Positions 1-7,200 of a DNA stretch of 8,903 bases are shown here, piece after piece. Position numbers and translations under genes: made by a program. Source of the stretch: Fimbriimonadales bacterium (GTDB taxonomy: Bacteria; Armatimonadota; Fimbriimonadia; Fimbriimonadales; GBS-DC); assembly GCA_025060055.1 (NCBI GenBank), contig JANXCK010000185.1, forward strand, positions 1 through 8,903, in the 5' to 3' direction. Numbering within the stretch: the first letter of the stretch is position 1; each line of letters opens with the position of its first letter. The notes beneath the pieces are model-generated. The model made no database searches. It had not been told where the DNA came from and saw nothing but the letters and a program-made list of their open reading frames with translations.

Positions 1-125
1 TGCCTGTGCAGGGGCAGCGCGGCTGGCTGATTGTGCGCATCGTGGGCGAGAAGTTCACCGCGCTGCTTTCCGACGCGCCGATGGCGTTCACGAACCCCCT
101 CTACTGGGAGCGAGAAGCGAGGTGA
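1..125 (+). CDS. C-terminal tail of an upstream protein (partial), possibly a PHP/CehA-type metallohydrolase
   Basis: Reading from base 3 gives 40 codons that end at TGA 123-125. The gene enters from the left edge, so its start is not visible. The peptide is beta-rich and ends with a SDAPMAFTNPLYW stretch. Several PHP-domain metal-dependent hydrolases of the CehA/McbA type end with a short beta strand followed by a 'TNP-I/L-Y/W' tail, so that family is my best guess from wording alone; no catalytic histidines or aspartates lie in the visible part. The stop codon lies inside the ribosome binding site of the next gene, so the two are very likely co-transcribed and translationally coupled. The existence of a coding tail is well supported by frame, stop and spacing, but the product name is weak. 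Confidence 0.5.
   Translation, partial: PVQGQRGWLIVRIVGEKFTALLSDAPMAFTNPLYWEREAR
119..125 (+). promoter_or_regulatory. Shine-Dalgarno GAGGTGA overlapping the upstream stop codon
   Basis: GAGGTGA lies 3 bases before the ATG at 129 and contains the TGA stop of the preceding gene. It fixes the start of the sulfurtransferase at 129 and suggests that ribosomes ending the first gene reload onto the second. Confidence 0.7.
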
Positions 126-128
126 ACT

Positions 129-1001
129 ATGCTACAAAGACAGATTCTGCTGCTGGGAGTGGCGTGGGCTACGCTGATTGCACAAGGCGTTGCTCAGACG
201 CGCCTTGAAAAGCCGCAGTTGGTCAGCACGGAGTGGCTGGCGCGTCGCCTTGATGACCCGAATCTGCGCATTCTCGACGCGCGCGGCACGCTCTCCGCCT
301 ATCTGCAGGGGCATATCCCGAACGCGGTTTTCCTCAGCACAGAGACGCTGCGGGTCAGTCGGGGCGGCATTCCGGGGCAACTGCTACCCCCTGAACGCCT
401 CGCGGAGATTTTCGGCGCAATCGGCATCGGCTCCGAAAACGAGGTTGTCGTCTACTCCAGCGCGGAGGACGCCTTCTCCGCTGCCACCTACACCGCGCTC
501 GCGCTCATCTCAATCGGGCACACGCGCGTTGCCGTGCTGGACGGCGGGTTCGAGAAGTGGAAAGCCGAGAACCGCCCCCTCACGAACAAGATACCAACGC
601 TGACGCCGCGAAACCTGCCCGCGCAGCCGAATCCCGACATCTTCCGCACGCTGGACTGGCTTCAGAAATATCTCGACTCGCCCGAACCTGTGCAGTTGTT
701 GGATGCACGCTCGCCGCAGCAGTATCAAGCGGGGCACATCCCAACGGCGCAGAACCTGTTTCTGCGGGAGATGCTGCGCACAGAGGGCAGCGTCAGCGTC
801 TGGCGCAGTCCTGACGAAATTCGCGCCAAACTCGCGCAGCTGGGCATCGACCCGCAGCGCCCGCTGGTGACCTACTGTACCTCAGGGCGTGAGGCGAGCC
901 AGCTATGGTTCACCCTGCGCTACCTGCTGGGGATCGAGGTGCAAACCTACGACGGCTCGTGGGTGGAGTGGAGCGCGAAGGGCTTGCCCGTTGAGAAGTA
1001 A
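129..1001 (+). CDS. Exported two-domain sulfurtransferase (rhodanese / 3-mercaptopyruvate sulfurtransferase type)
   Basis: This 290-residue protein has two tandem rhodanese domains, the usual layout of thiosulfate and 3-mercaptopyruvate sulfurtransferases, which move a sulfane sulfur through a persulfide on one cysteine. The N-terminal domain (about 31-155) has the 'LDAR...GHIPNA' strand and helix pattern, but serine 110 (VVYSS) sits where the nucleophile would be, so it is the inactive half. The C-terminal domain (about 175-288) repeats 'LLDARSP..Y..GHIP.A' and carries the active loop VTYCTSGREAS with Cys250 (TGT at 876-878). The loop is closer to the CxSG loops of SseA-like mercaptopyruvate enzymes than to CRKG thiosulfate enzymes. 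Residues 1-23 look like a signal peptide (MLQRQILLLGVAWATLIAQGVA), placing it in the periplasm. It is coupled to the upstream gene. Substrate preference is not certain. Confidence 0.9.
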   Translation: MLQRQILLLGVAWATLIAQGVAQTRLEKPQLVSTEWLARRLDDPNLRILDARGTLSAYLQGHIPNAVFLSTETLRVSRGGIPGQLLPPERLAEIFGAIGIGSENEVVVYSSAEDAFSAATYTALALISIGHTRVAVLDGGFEKWKAENRPLTNKIPTLTPRNLPAQPNPDIFRTLDWLQKYLDSPEPVQLLDARSPQQYQAGHIPTAQNLFLREMLRTEGSVSVWRSPDEIRAKLAQLGIDPQRPLVTYCTSGREASQLWFTLRYLLGIEVQTYDGSWVEWSAKGLPVEK

Positions 1002-1031
1002 TAATACCAATCGGGGTTTCAAGTGGCGCAG

Positions 1032-1090
1032 TCGTCGGCGGGACGCCGACACTACGCAGAGCGCGCGTAGCGTCAGCGTCCCGCCGACGA
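1032..1090. terminator. Long hairpin between convergent genes; possible bidirectional terminator or dispersed repeat
   Basis: A 15-base arm (1032-1046) is perfectly reverse-complementary to 1076-1090. After one mismatch, 1048-1050 pairs with 1072-1074; after another mismatch, 1052-1057 pairs with 1065-1070 around the 7-base loop 1058-1064. In all, 24 of 26 positions pair. The element fills the 101-base gap between the convergent sulfurtransferase (ends 1001) and YpdA-like gene (ends 1103), so it could terminate both transcripts. It has no T-tract on either strand, so it is not a classical intrinsic terminator. A REP-like dispersed repeat is an equally good reading. Confidence 0.75.
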
Positions 1091-1102
1091 ATAAGGCGTG
1101 GC

Positions 1103-2086
1103 TTATGCTTTGCTGCCCCGCACGCGAGTCGCTATCGCCTGTATCGCCTGCTTGACGCGCTCTCGCGCCACATAGATAAACCCATCTTGCGAGAGCGCAC
1201 CTGCGACAAAAAGCCCCGACACCGAGGTTTCGTAGGTTTCGGGGTCGTGCAGAGGCTTGCCGTCTGCGCCCAGCAGAACGCCCAACGGCTGCAGCAGGCT
1301 GAGGTCAGCCTCCAAGCCGATGAGCGTCAGCACGAAGTCCACAGGCAGGCTCTCAATACCCTCAGCGCAACGCAACTCGACGTAGTCGGCGGCGATGCGC
1401 CGAACCTGAGCGCAGGTCAGCGGTGTGATTCGCTGCTCGTCCACGCGCAGCAGCACCTCGCGCAGGATAAACGGGCGGAACCGACACTGCTCTAAACGGG
1501 GCTGATCGACGGCAAGCCAGACCTGCGCATCAGCATCCGCCAAGCGGATTGCCGCCTCGCCCGCCGAGTTGCCCGAACCCACAATCAGCACGCGCTTGCG
1601 CCAGAACCGAATCGGCTCGTCATAGCGCGTCCACACATGCGGCAAGTCCGCGCCCTCGACGGCGAGCCTGCGCCCCTTTCCCCAGACACCCGTACAGACC
1701 AGAACACACTTTGCCCCGTAGGTTGCGGGTGTCTGGTGGGGCATGTGCAAAGTGTGCAGCACAAAGCCGTCGGCGCTGCGCTCGATGCGCACTACGCGCT
1801 CGTAGGTGCGGATGGGCAGGTTTGTGGCGGAGGCAACCTTGCGGTAGTAGTTCAACGCCATCTCGCGCGTGGGTTTCTCGTCGTGCGGCGTGGGAAACGG
1901 GTAGCCACCAATCGCCAACTCATCGGCAGGCGAGTAGAAACGCATGCCGACAGGATACTCCACCAGCGACTGGCAGACCGTACCCGCCTCAAGGATTAGA
2001 AAATCCAGCCCTACTCGCTGCGCTTCGATCCCCGCCGCCAAACCGACAGGTCCTGCGCCGACGATAATCAGTTCGTGCTGATGCAT
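1103..2086 (-). CDS. YpdA-like FAD/NAD(P)-dependent oxidoreductase (putative bacillithiol disulfide reductase family)
   Basis: From the ATG at 2086 the product is 327 residues, the usual size for YpdA-type flavoproteins, which in bacillithiol-using bacteria are proposed to reduce bacillithiol disulfide with NADPH. Near the start is the FAD-binding loop VGAGPVGLAAG. Then comes a YpdA-like stretch (RFYSPADELAIGGYPFPTPHDEKPTR...ALNYYRKVA), a second Rossmann loop VGSGNSAGEAA for NAD(P)H, and the C-terminal TSVSGLFVAGA segment that contacts FAD. No CxxC thioredoxin-reductase disulfide is visible. The cysteine usual in Firmicute YpdA (GxGPCG) is valine here, so the substrate may differ. An in-frame ATG at 2170 would add 28 residues, but that stretch is low in protein character and lies over a hairpin (2107-2127), so I prefer 2086. 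Ribosome binding sites are weak at both starts. It is the last gene of the minus-strand block. Confidence 0.8.
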   Translation of the reverse strand: MHQHELIIVGAGPVGLAAGIEAQRVGLDFLILEAGTVCQSLVEYPVGMRFYSPADELAIGGYPFPTPHDEKPTREMALNYYRKVASATNLPIRTYERVVRIERSADGFVLHTLHMPHQTPATYGAKCVLVCTGVWGKGRRLAVEGADLPHVWTRYDEPIRFWRKRVLIVGSGNSAGEAAIRLADADAQVWLAVDQPRLEQCRFRPFILREVLLRVDEQRITPLTCAQVRRIAADYVELRCAEGIESLPVDFVLTLIGLEADLSLLQPLGVLLGADGKPLHDPETYETSVSGLFVAGALSQDGFIYVARERVKQAIQAIATRVRGSKA

Positions 2087-2106
2087 CCGTCTTACCAACG
2101 AGCGTG

Positions 2107-2127
2107 GCTGGGGCGTCTTGCCCCAGC
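2107..2127. repeat. Small perfect hairpin upstream of the YpdA-like gene
   Basis: GCTGGGGC (2107-2114) pairs perfectly with GCCCCAGC (2120-2127) around the 5-base loop GTCTT. It lies in the 113-base gap between the adaptor gene stop (2200) and the preferred start of the YpdA-like gene (2086). The stem-plus-short-loop form matches the modules at 3953-4201. It may be part of the same repeat population, or may attenuate or stabilise transcript between the two genes. Confidence 0.65.
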
Positions 2128-2199
2128 ACAAGGTGGCTTGGACAGTCGTGTCTAAGCACAAGTGAGACATTTATGATACCCACGCTGCCGCCCGCAACA

Positions 2200-3861
2200 C
2201 TAATCGTTCTCTTGGTCGTTTCGATTGCGCCCCTCGCGTATCTCGAACTGGCGGCGCTGGGGTCCTGCGAACGCAGGTTTCATCACTCTATCGCCCTCGC
2301 GCAGCCCCGCGACAATCTCGGCGTGGCTGGCGCTGCGCAGCCCAACTGTGATAAACACTTTCTCGGTTTTCGGCTTGCCGTTCGGCTCGGTCCGCCCAGG
2401 CACAATGCGCAGCACATACTCTCTGCCGTCTTCTTTGCCAATCGCTTCCAAAGGCAGGCGCAAGGCGTTGGCTTTGCGTGCGGTAAGGATGCGGCAGCGT
2501 GCAGTCATACCGGGGCGCAGCGCAGGGTCGGTCTGGCTGAGGTATACCTCGACGGCGAACTTGACCACGCCTAATGCAGTGGTTTGCCCGCTGCTGTGCG
2601 CGGCGGGCGCGATTTTGCGCACCGTGCCTGTGAACTTGCGCTCAGGGAGCGCATCGACTGTGACCTCGACGGGCATCCCCACACGCACTTTGGCGACATC
2701 AAGCTCGTTCAGGTTCAGTTTGACGCGCATGCGCGAGAGGTCGGCGACCTGCATAATCGGTGTGCCTTCGCCGAAGCCCGTTGTGCCCGACATCACCAGC
2801 TCGCCCACCTCGCGGTAGCGGCGCGTCACCACTCCGCGAATCGGGGCGCGCACATCGGTCTCGGAGAACTGAATTATCAGATTCCGGAACTGACTGACGG
2901 CTTGCTTTTCGCTGGCGCGGGCTTGTCGCAGCTCCAGCTGGCGCATTTCGATTTCGCGTAGGCGCAGGCGAGCGCCCCGAAGCTCGGCTTGGGCTGCCTC
3001 GAGCGCTTTGCGCTTGAGTTCGTCCTGCACGGCGCTGGCGCGGGCGCGCTCCAGCTCGGCTTGTGCCGACTCGGCTTGCGCACGGGCGTTTGCCACCTCG
3101 ATACCGTGCTGCTGCGCCAGTTGTTGCTGGCGCTGCTGGAGATTACGCAGTTGGCTCTCGGCGGCGACGAGTTGGGTCTGCGCGGCGTCCACCTGCTGAC
3201 GCGAGACATAACCCTTTTGTAGCAGGCTTTGCAGGCGTTCGTAGTTGCGTTGGGCTTCCTGCAGGCGTGTTTCGGCGTCGCGGACGGCGTTGGCAAGCTC
3301 CACGCGCTCCTGCGGATGCTTCACCTCTTGCAGCAGGCGCAGGTTCTCCTGCGCCACTTTGAGCGTGTTCTCGGCGTTTCTGATGGCGGTTTGCGTGAGC
3401 GTCGGCTGCGTCTCGGCTTCACGACGCGCCTGTTCGTACCGAATCTGGGCTTGCTGGAGCTGCAAGCGTGCCTGCTCGGCTGCCACTTCTAAGGCGATAC
3501 GCGCCCGTTCCGCGCTCGCTTGCGCCGACTCGACCTGCGCACTGCCTTGCTCCACCTGTTGCTTGATTTCGCGCGGGTCGATTCGCGCCAGCAGCTGCCC
3601 CTGCTCCACCGTCGCGCCCTCGTCCACCAGCAGCGATTCGATGCGTCCTGGCACGCGCGACTTGATTTCCACCACGCGCACAGGCTCAATCGCGCCCGAC
3701 TCGCTGACTTCAACCGTGATTTCGCCACGCTCCACAGTGAAGGTGCGCTCGTTAGTGGCGGAGGTGGCTTGCACTCCCGTTCCTGTAACAACCCATCCTA
3801 CGCCCCCGCAAATCAGCACGCAGACAAGAGCGAGAGCGCAGCCCAGTAGTCCTTTCCGCAT
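2200..3861 (-). CDS. HlyD/MacA-type membrane fusion (periplasmic adaptor) protein
   Basis: This 553-residue adaptor would link an inner-membrane exporter to an outer-membrane TolC-like channel. Residues 5-25 form one hydrophobic N-terminal segment (anchor or signal). The first lipoyl half follows (about 61-95, SRVPGRIESLLVDEGATVEQGQLLARID). A very long Gln/Glu/Ala/Arg-rich coiled-coil hairpin spans about 97-325. The second lipoyl half (335-372, VRAPIRGVVTRRYREVGELV) and the beta-barrel domain (373-460, DVAKVRVGMPVEVTVDALPERKFTGTVRKI) come next, then a membrane-proximal C-terminus. The hairpin tip has R209-x3-L213-x6-S220, the RLS motif of TolC-binding adaptors. The arms of about 105-115 residues are much longer than in MacA. 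GGAG at 3866-3869 precedes the ATG by 4 bases. No ABC or RND transporter gene is adjacent; the next gene is an oxidoreductase, so the partner must be encoded elsewhere. Confidence 0.9.
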   Translation of the reverse strand: MRKGLLGCALALVCVLICGGVGWVVTGTGVQATSATNERTFTVERGEITVEVSESGAIEPVRVVEIKSRVPGRIESLLVDEGATVEQGQLLARIDPREIKQQVEQGSAQVESAQASAERARIALEVAAEQARLQLQQAQIRYEQARREAETQPTLTQTAIRNAENTLKVAQENLRLLQEVKHPQERVELANAVRDAETRLQEAQRNYERLQSLLQKGYVSRQQVDAAQTQLVAAESQLRNLQQRQQQLAQQHGIEVANARAQAESAQAELERARASAVQDELKRKALEAAQAELRGARLRLREIEMRQLELRQARASEKQAVSQFRNLIIQFSETDVRAPIRGVVTRRYREVGELVMSGTTGFGEGTPIMQVADLSRMRVKLNLNELDVAKVRVGMPVEVTVDALPERKFTGTVRKIAPAAHSSGQTTALGVVKFAVEVYLSQTDPALRPGMTARCRILTARKANALRLPLEAIGKEDGREYVLRIVPGRTEPNGKPKTEKVFITVGLRSASHAEIVAGLREGDRVMKPAFAGPQRRQFEIREGRNRNDQEND

Positions 3862-3940
3862 CGATCTCCGTCCCCCGCCCTTAGTGTACCCAAGTGGGCA
3901 AGTTAGGGTATGTCCCTCAGAGACTGTTTAAGATGAGAAT

Positions 3941-3952
3941 GGCGCATGCGCC
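3941..3952. repeat. Perfect 12-base palindrome in the leader of the adaptor gene
   Basis: GGCGCATGCGCC reads the same on both strands, about 80 bases upstream of the adaptor gene ATG and immediately before the first composite palindrome. It could be a regulator operator or simply the outermost part of the repeat cluster. The rest of 3862-3940 shows no convincing sigma-70 promoter; weak -10-like texts exist on the minus strand (for example TACACT about 25 bases before the start codon), but none has a matching -35. Confidence 0.4.
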
Positions 3953-4050
3953 CAACGGCTGAAGCCGTTGCTGTGCAAACCAAGCCCGCCTGCGCGGGCT
4001 AAACAGCCGACGGAGGTCGGCTTCGTCTGCACAGGAACGGCTTGAGCCGT
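3953..4050. repeat. Composite palindrome A: two hairpins enclosed by 23-base inverted arms
   Basis: Arms 3955-3977 and 4028-4050 pair at 21 of 23 positions (mismatches at 3970/4035 and 3961/4044). Inside are two perfect 7-base hairpins with 4-base loops: 3983-3989 with 3994-4000, and 4005-4011 with 4016-4022. Each outer arm also folds on its own: 3953-3960 with 3963-3970 (8 pairs), and 4037-4042 with 4045-4050 (6 pairs). The element can therefore be either one cruciform with a multi-branch junction or a row of four small hairpins. It contains no reading frame of note. The layout suits a non-autonomous mobile repeat, a REP-type cluster or a structured RNA. It lies 92 bases upstream of the adaptor gene start. 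Confidence 0.8.
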
Positions 4051-4057
4051 GTTTCAC

Positions 4058-4087
4058 TTGACATCCCAGTTGGGTAGTGCCTCAAAT
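4058..4087 (+). promoter_or_regulatory. Possible sigma-70 promoter pointing into palindrome B
   Basis: A perfect -35 hexamer TTGACA (4058-4063) is followed after 18 bases by TCAAAT (4082-4087), which matches 4 of 6 positions of a -10 box. It lies between the two composite palindromes and reads rightward. A transcript from it would contain palindrome B and then run antisense to the 3' end of the 1110-residue gene. A single good hexamer in a 342-base gap can arise by chance. Confidence 0.25.
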
Positions 4088-4201
4088 ATGAAATCGTCCT
4101 GTTTTGGGCGCGTTGGGAACGCGCCCTTACAGAGCGTTTGGGGTAGGAGCGGGTTCTTAACCCGCCCCGCAGAAAAGGGACGATTTAACCTTTGAGGCAC
4201 T
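4076..4201. repeat. Composite palindrome B: 126-base element with nested hairpins, next to a stop codon
   Basis: The ends AGTGCCTCAAA (4076-4086) and TTTGAGGCACT (4191-4201) are perfect inverted repeats of 11 bases. After a 4-by-4 internal loop (4087-4090 against 4187-4190), 4091-4099 pairs perfectly with 4178-4186, giving 20 outer base pairs. Inside are two perfect hairpins with 3-base loops: 4106-4114 with 4118-4126 (9 pairs) and 4149-4155 with 4159-4165 (7 pairs). The plan matches element A (outer arms around two hairpins) but the sequence differs. It ends 2 bases before the TAA TAA stops of the 1110-residue gene, so it would sit in that gene's 3' untranslated region and could end or protect the message. 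No flanking target-site duplication is obvious. Confidence 0.8.
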
Positions 4202-4203
4202 TA

Positions 4204-7200
4204 TTAGTCCACCACCTCCACTGTGGCTGTGGATGGATTGACGACTCGCAGCAGCAGCCCCAGTTCATGGGTTGCCCAGCCCGATTGCGGAGACGGAATC
4301 TGCCAGATGAGCGCGTCCATATCGTCCACAGGGGGGAGTGGAGTGCCGTTCAGTCGCACAGAGACGGGCGTGCGCACGCCCGCCACGAGCAAGTAGAGCG
4401 CGGGCAGGTCGCTTGCAGGCGCGTTCAGTTGAACACGCAGCGTGCCATCCTCCCACGCAACGGACTGCAGTCCTGGCGCGGTGCAAGCGACCAAGCGGTT
4501 GCCAACGCGCACTACCTGCGTCAACGGTTCGATGGTGAACCCCAGTCGTTGCGCAACGCAGGGGGCAATCAGGCGCGGGTTCAAATCCCAAGTGTATTCC
4601 TCAGCGTTTTTGGGAATGTTGAAGGCGTCAGGGTAGAACCCTTCGCGGTCGGCACGGCGGTCGGAGACCCACTCCTGCTGTTGCACGGCGCAGAGGGTAA
4701 TCGTGTCGGCAAGCCGTTTCCAGTCGAGGGCAGCAGGCTCGGTTGTGGTGCGATCCAGCGTAGCGAGTCGGTAGAGTGCGCGTGCGTAGACCAAGCCGTT
4801 CCACTGCACAGCCACGCCGAACCATGCCTGCTGGTTCAACCATGTGGCGCCGAATGCAGGGATGCTGGCGCCGCGCATAATCGGCTTGTCCAGCGTGTGC
4901 CACAGGTAGATGAACGGCGTGCCGCGCAGCGCCCACAGACGCGCCTGCGCAAGCCACTGCGACTCACCTGTGAGTAAATAGCCGTCCAAACAGGCATGAA
5001 TCGCATAGGCAGCTGCCAGCAGGTCGGGCACATGCAGGGGCAGTTCCCATGTTTGTGCGCCTTCGGGGCGACGCTGTTTGGCGAGGTAGCGCAGGCTGCG
5101 CAGGAGGCTCTCCCGCGCGTCAGGCGCCATGCTGAGACACGCGAACCGCCCCACGCGCGTTGCGTGGCGACTCGTCCAGCCGCTGGAGCTGTCGCCTGCC
5201 TTGCCCAAGAGGGCGTGGCGCGGCGTTTCGGGACGCCACGCCCAACTGCCGTCCTCGCGTTGCTCTTTGACGAGCGCGTCCACAGTGCGCCGTGCCTCGT
5301 CTAACGCGCTGGGCAGCCCGCCCACATAGAACGCCACATCCAGCCCGTGCTGCCCTTTTGGGCGTGCGTCCACAGCGGCACGCACTTGCTCGACGGCACG
5401 CCGCCGACGCATGTCTTCGGGGAACAGCCGATGCCCCAGCACCCATAGCCCCAGCGCAACCTCTGGGTTGTAGAACACGGGACCCGTGTTAGTGTGTCGC
5501 CACGCCGATTGCGCAGCGTCGAAGCTGTTCAGCAAGCCCTGCACAGTTAGGCGCAGCGCACCGAAATCATCGCGTTGAGGTGCGGGCGGATACGGTGTTC
5601 CAACCCGCTGTAGATATTGCTCCATCGCCTGCGCCACATCGGTGGCGTCCAGACGCACGACGAGCGTTGCTTGGAGCAGTACCGAGTCGTCTTTGAGGAA
5701 ACGGAACGGCTCGCGAGCTTGTTGGGTGTTCTCTTCCGCCCAGCGCGGGATGCTGGGCACCCACAGCGCGAAGCGATGGTTCGCGCCGCCCTCCAAGAAG
5801 TTGGGCGAGGCAAAAAGCGCGTTCGGTGCACGCAGCACGCCTGACCAGCCCTGCGCGGGATCCCACTCCAAGCTCAGCAAATAGTTGCGCCAGCGCACTG
5901 CCATCAGCGGCGCGGTGATTTTGTAGGGGTCGGGCGCGAAGCGTTGCTCGTGAGGCGGTGCGACGAACGCCGCGCTCGAAGACCGCTCCGTGCCAAGCAG
6001 GTACTCCAGCCCCGGAAAGAGCGCTTCGTCTTTGGCATCGCCAAACGCGCCGTCGCCAACGCGCCAATCGGGGAACCGAAACCGATACAGGTGCGCGTTC
6101 ACCTCTGCTACGAGCCTGCCTGTGCAGCGCAAGCGGTTGCCTTCCAGTTGGTACTCCAGTGTCGCCCGCGCAATTAGCCCCATCCTGCCCTGCACGAGCA
6201 GGCGTAGCGCCGCAGCATCGGCAGTGATGGTCTCCACCGATAGTGCGCTCGGTTTCGGGGGAGCGTTCTCCGCGTTGAGGACGGCATCCGCCAGCGGCGC
6301 GCTGCTCGCAACAGGAACCCATGTGTCGCCTTGCTTGGCAAACAGGCGGGCAGCATATCCCCCCGACGAGGCAGGGCTGATGATGAGACGCAGCTGCTCA
6401 TTCTGCAGCACGCCTACGCCGTTCTCGGCGCGGGCAATCTTCCCCGAAGCGGGCAGACTCGGCGTGTTCAGGGCAACCACGGGCGTGAGGAGCACAGCAT
6501 CGTTGCCTGCGCCGCTGCGCATCAGCACGCTCAGGCGCGGGCGCGCCCCGACGCGCACTCGAAAGCGCGTCTCGACCGTCGCGTCGGGCGGCAGCAGGTC
6601 TGCCTCGACCTCAGGGCGCGAGAGCACCTCGGCGTCGCCAAGCGACTGGACACTAAGCTGGACGCGATCGTTTTGCCATGTGCCCGCGCCGACATTACGC
6701 AGGCGCACGAGAACTTCGGTGGTCTCGCCTAGCGTTAGCACGGCGCGGCGCGCCGCGACGGTTTCCAAGCGCAGGCGCGGCTGTAAAGGATAGACACGCG
6801 CGACGGTTTCAGGCTGAAGTTCAGCTAAGTTCGCGCTGCGTGCGCCGTGAAAAGCGTAGCGGAGCCACACCACGCCGCGGGGCGGGATGGTGGCACGCAC
6901 GGGCGGATGATTCGGCGCGTCCAAGGCGAACTGGTCGCCCGCTGTGCCCCGCACTTCCAGCACGCCTTCGGGCGGTAGCGTGCGCCCCACTTTGAGCGCG
7001 AACCGCTCACGCAGGCGCACCACCTGCGCTCCTGCGAAATACGCCCAGTCGTAGTTGGCGTTGCGCTTCGGGTCAGCCTCGAATGCGACGCTAATCGTTC
7101 TCCCTGCGTAGGGCGTCAAATCTGCCGAGAGCGCCTGCCAGCCCGCAGTATCGCACTCGGCTTCGGCAGCGACTTGGTTCTCCACGATAAGCCGCATCTG

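Noticed and set aside
2087..2170. 28-residue N-terminal extension of the YpdA-like protein from the ATG at 2170
   Set aside because: The FAD-binding strand normally begins within a few residues of the start in this family. The extension overlaps a perfect hairpin and has no ribosome binding site, so the ATG at 2086 is preferred, though not proved.
3245..3931. 228-residue plus-strand open frame opposite the adaptor gene
   Set aside because: It is a Ser/Arg/Cys/Ala-rich shadow of the coiled-coil region, with no ribosome binding site or domain.
3953..4201. CRISPR array
   Set aside because: Several short palindromes occur in a row, but the units differ in sequence and there are no equal-length spacers between identical repeats.
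4076..4201. Complete insertion sequence
   Set aside because: The terminal inverted repeats are good, but the interior is 104 bases with no transposase frame, and no target-site duplication is visible. At most it is a non-autonomous element.
4192..4977. 261-residue plus-strand open frame opposite the large exported protein
   Set aside because: It begins inside palindrome B and is antisense to well-structured coding sequence with a strong third-position bias on the minus strand. No motif or ribosome binding site supports it.
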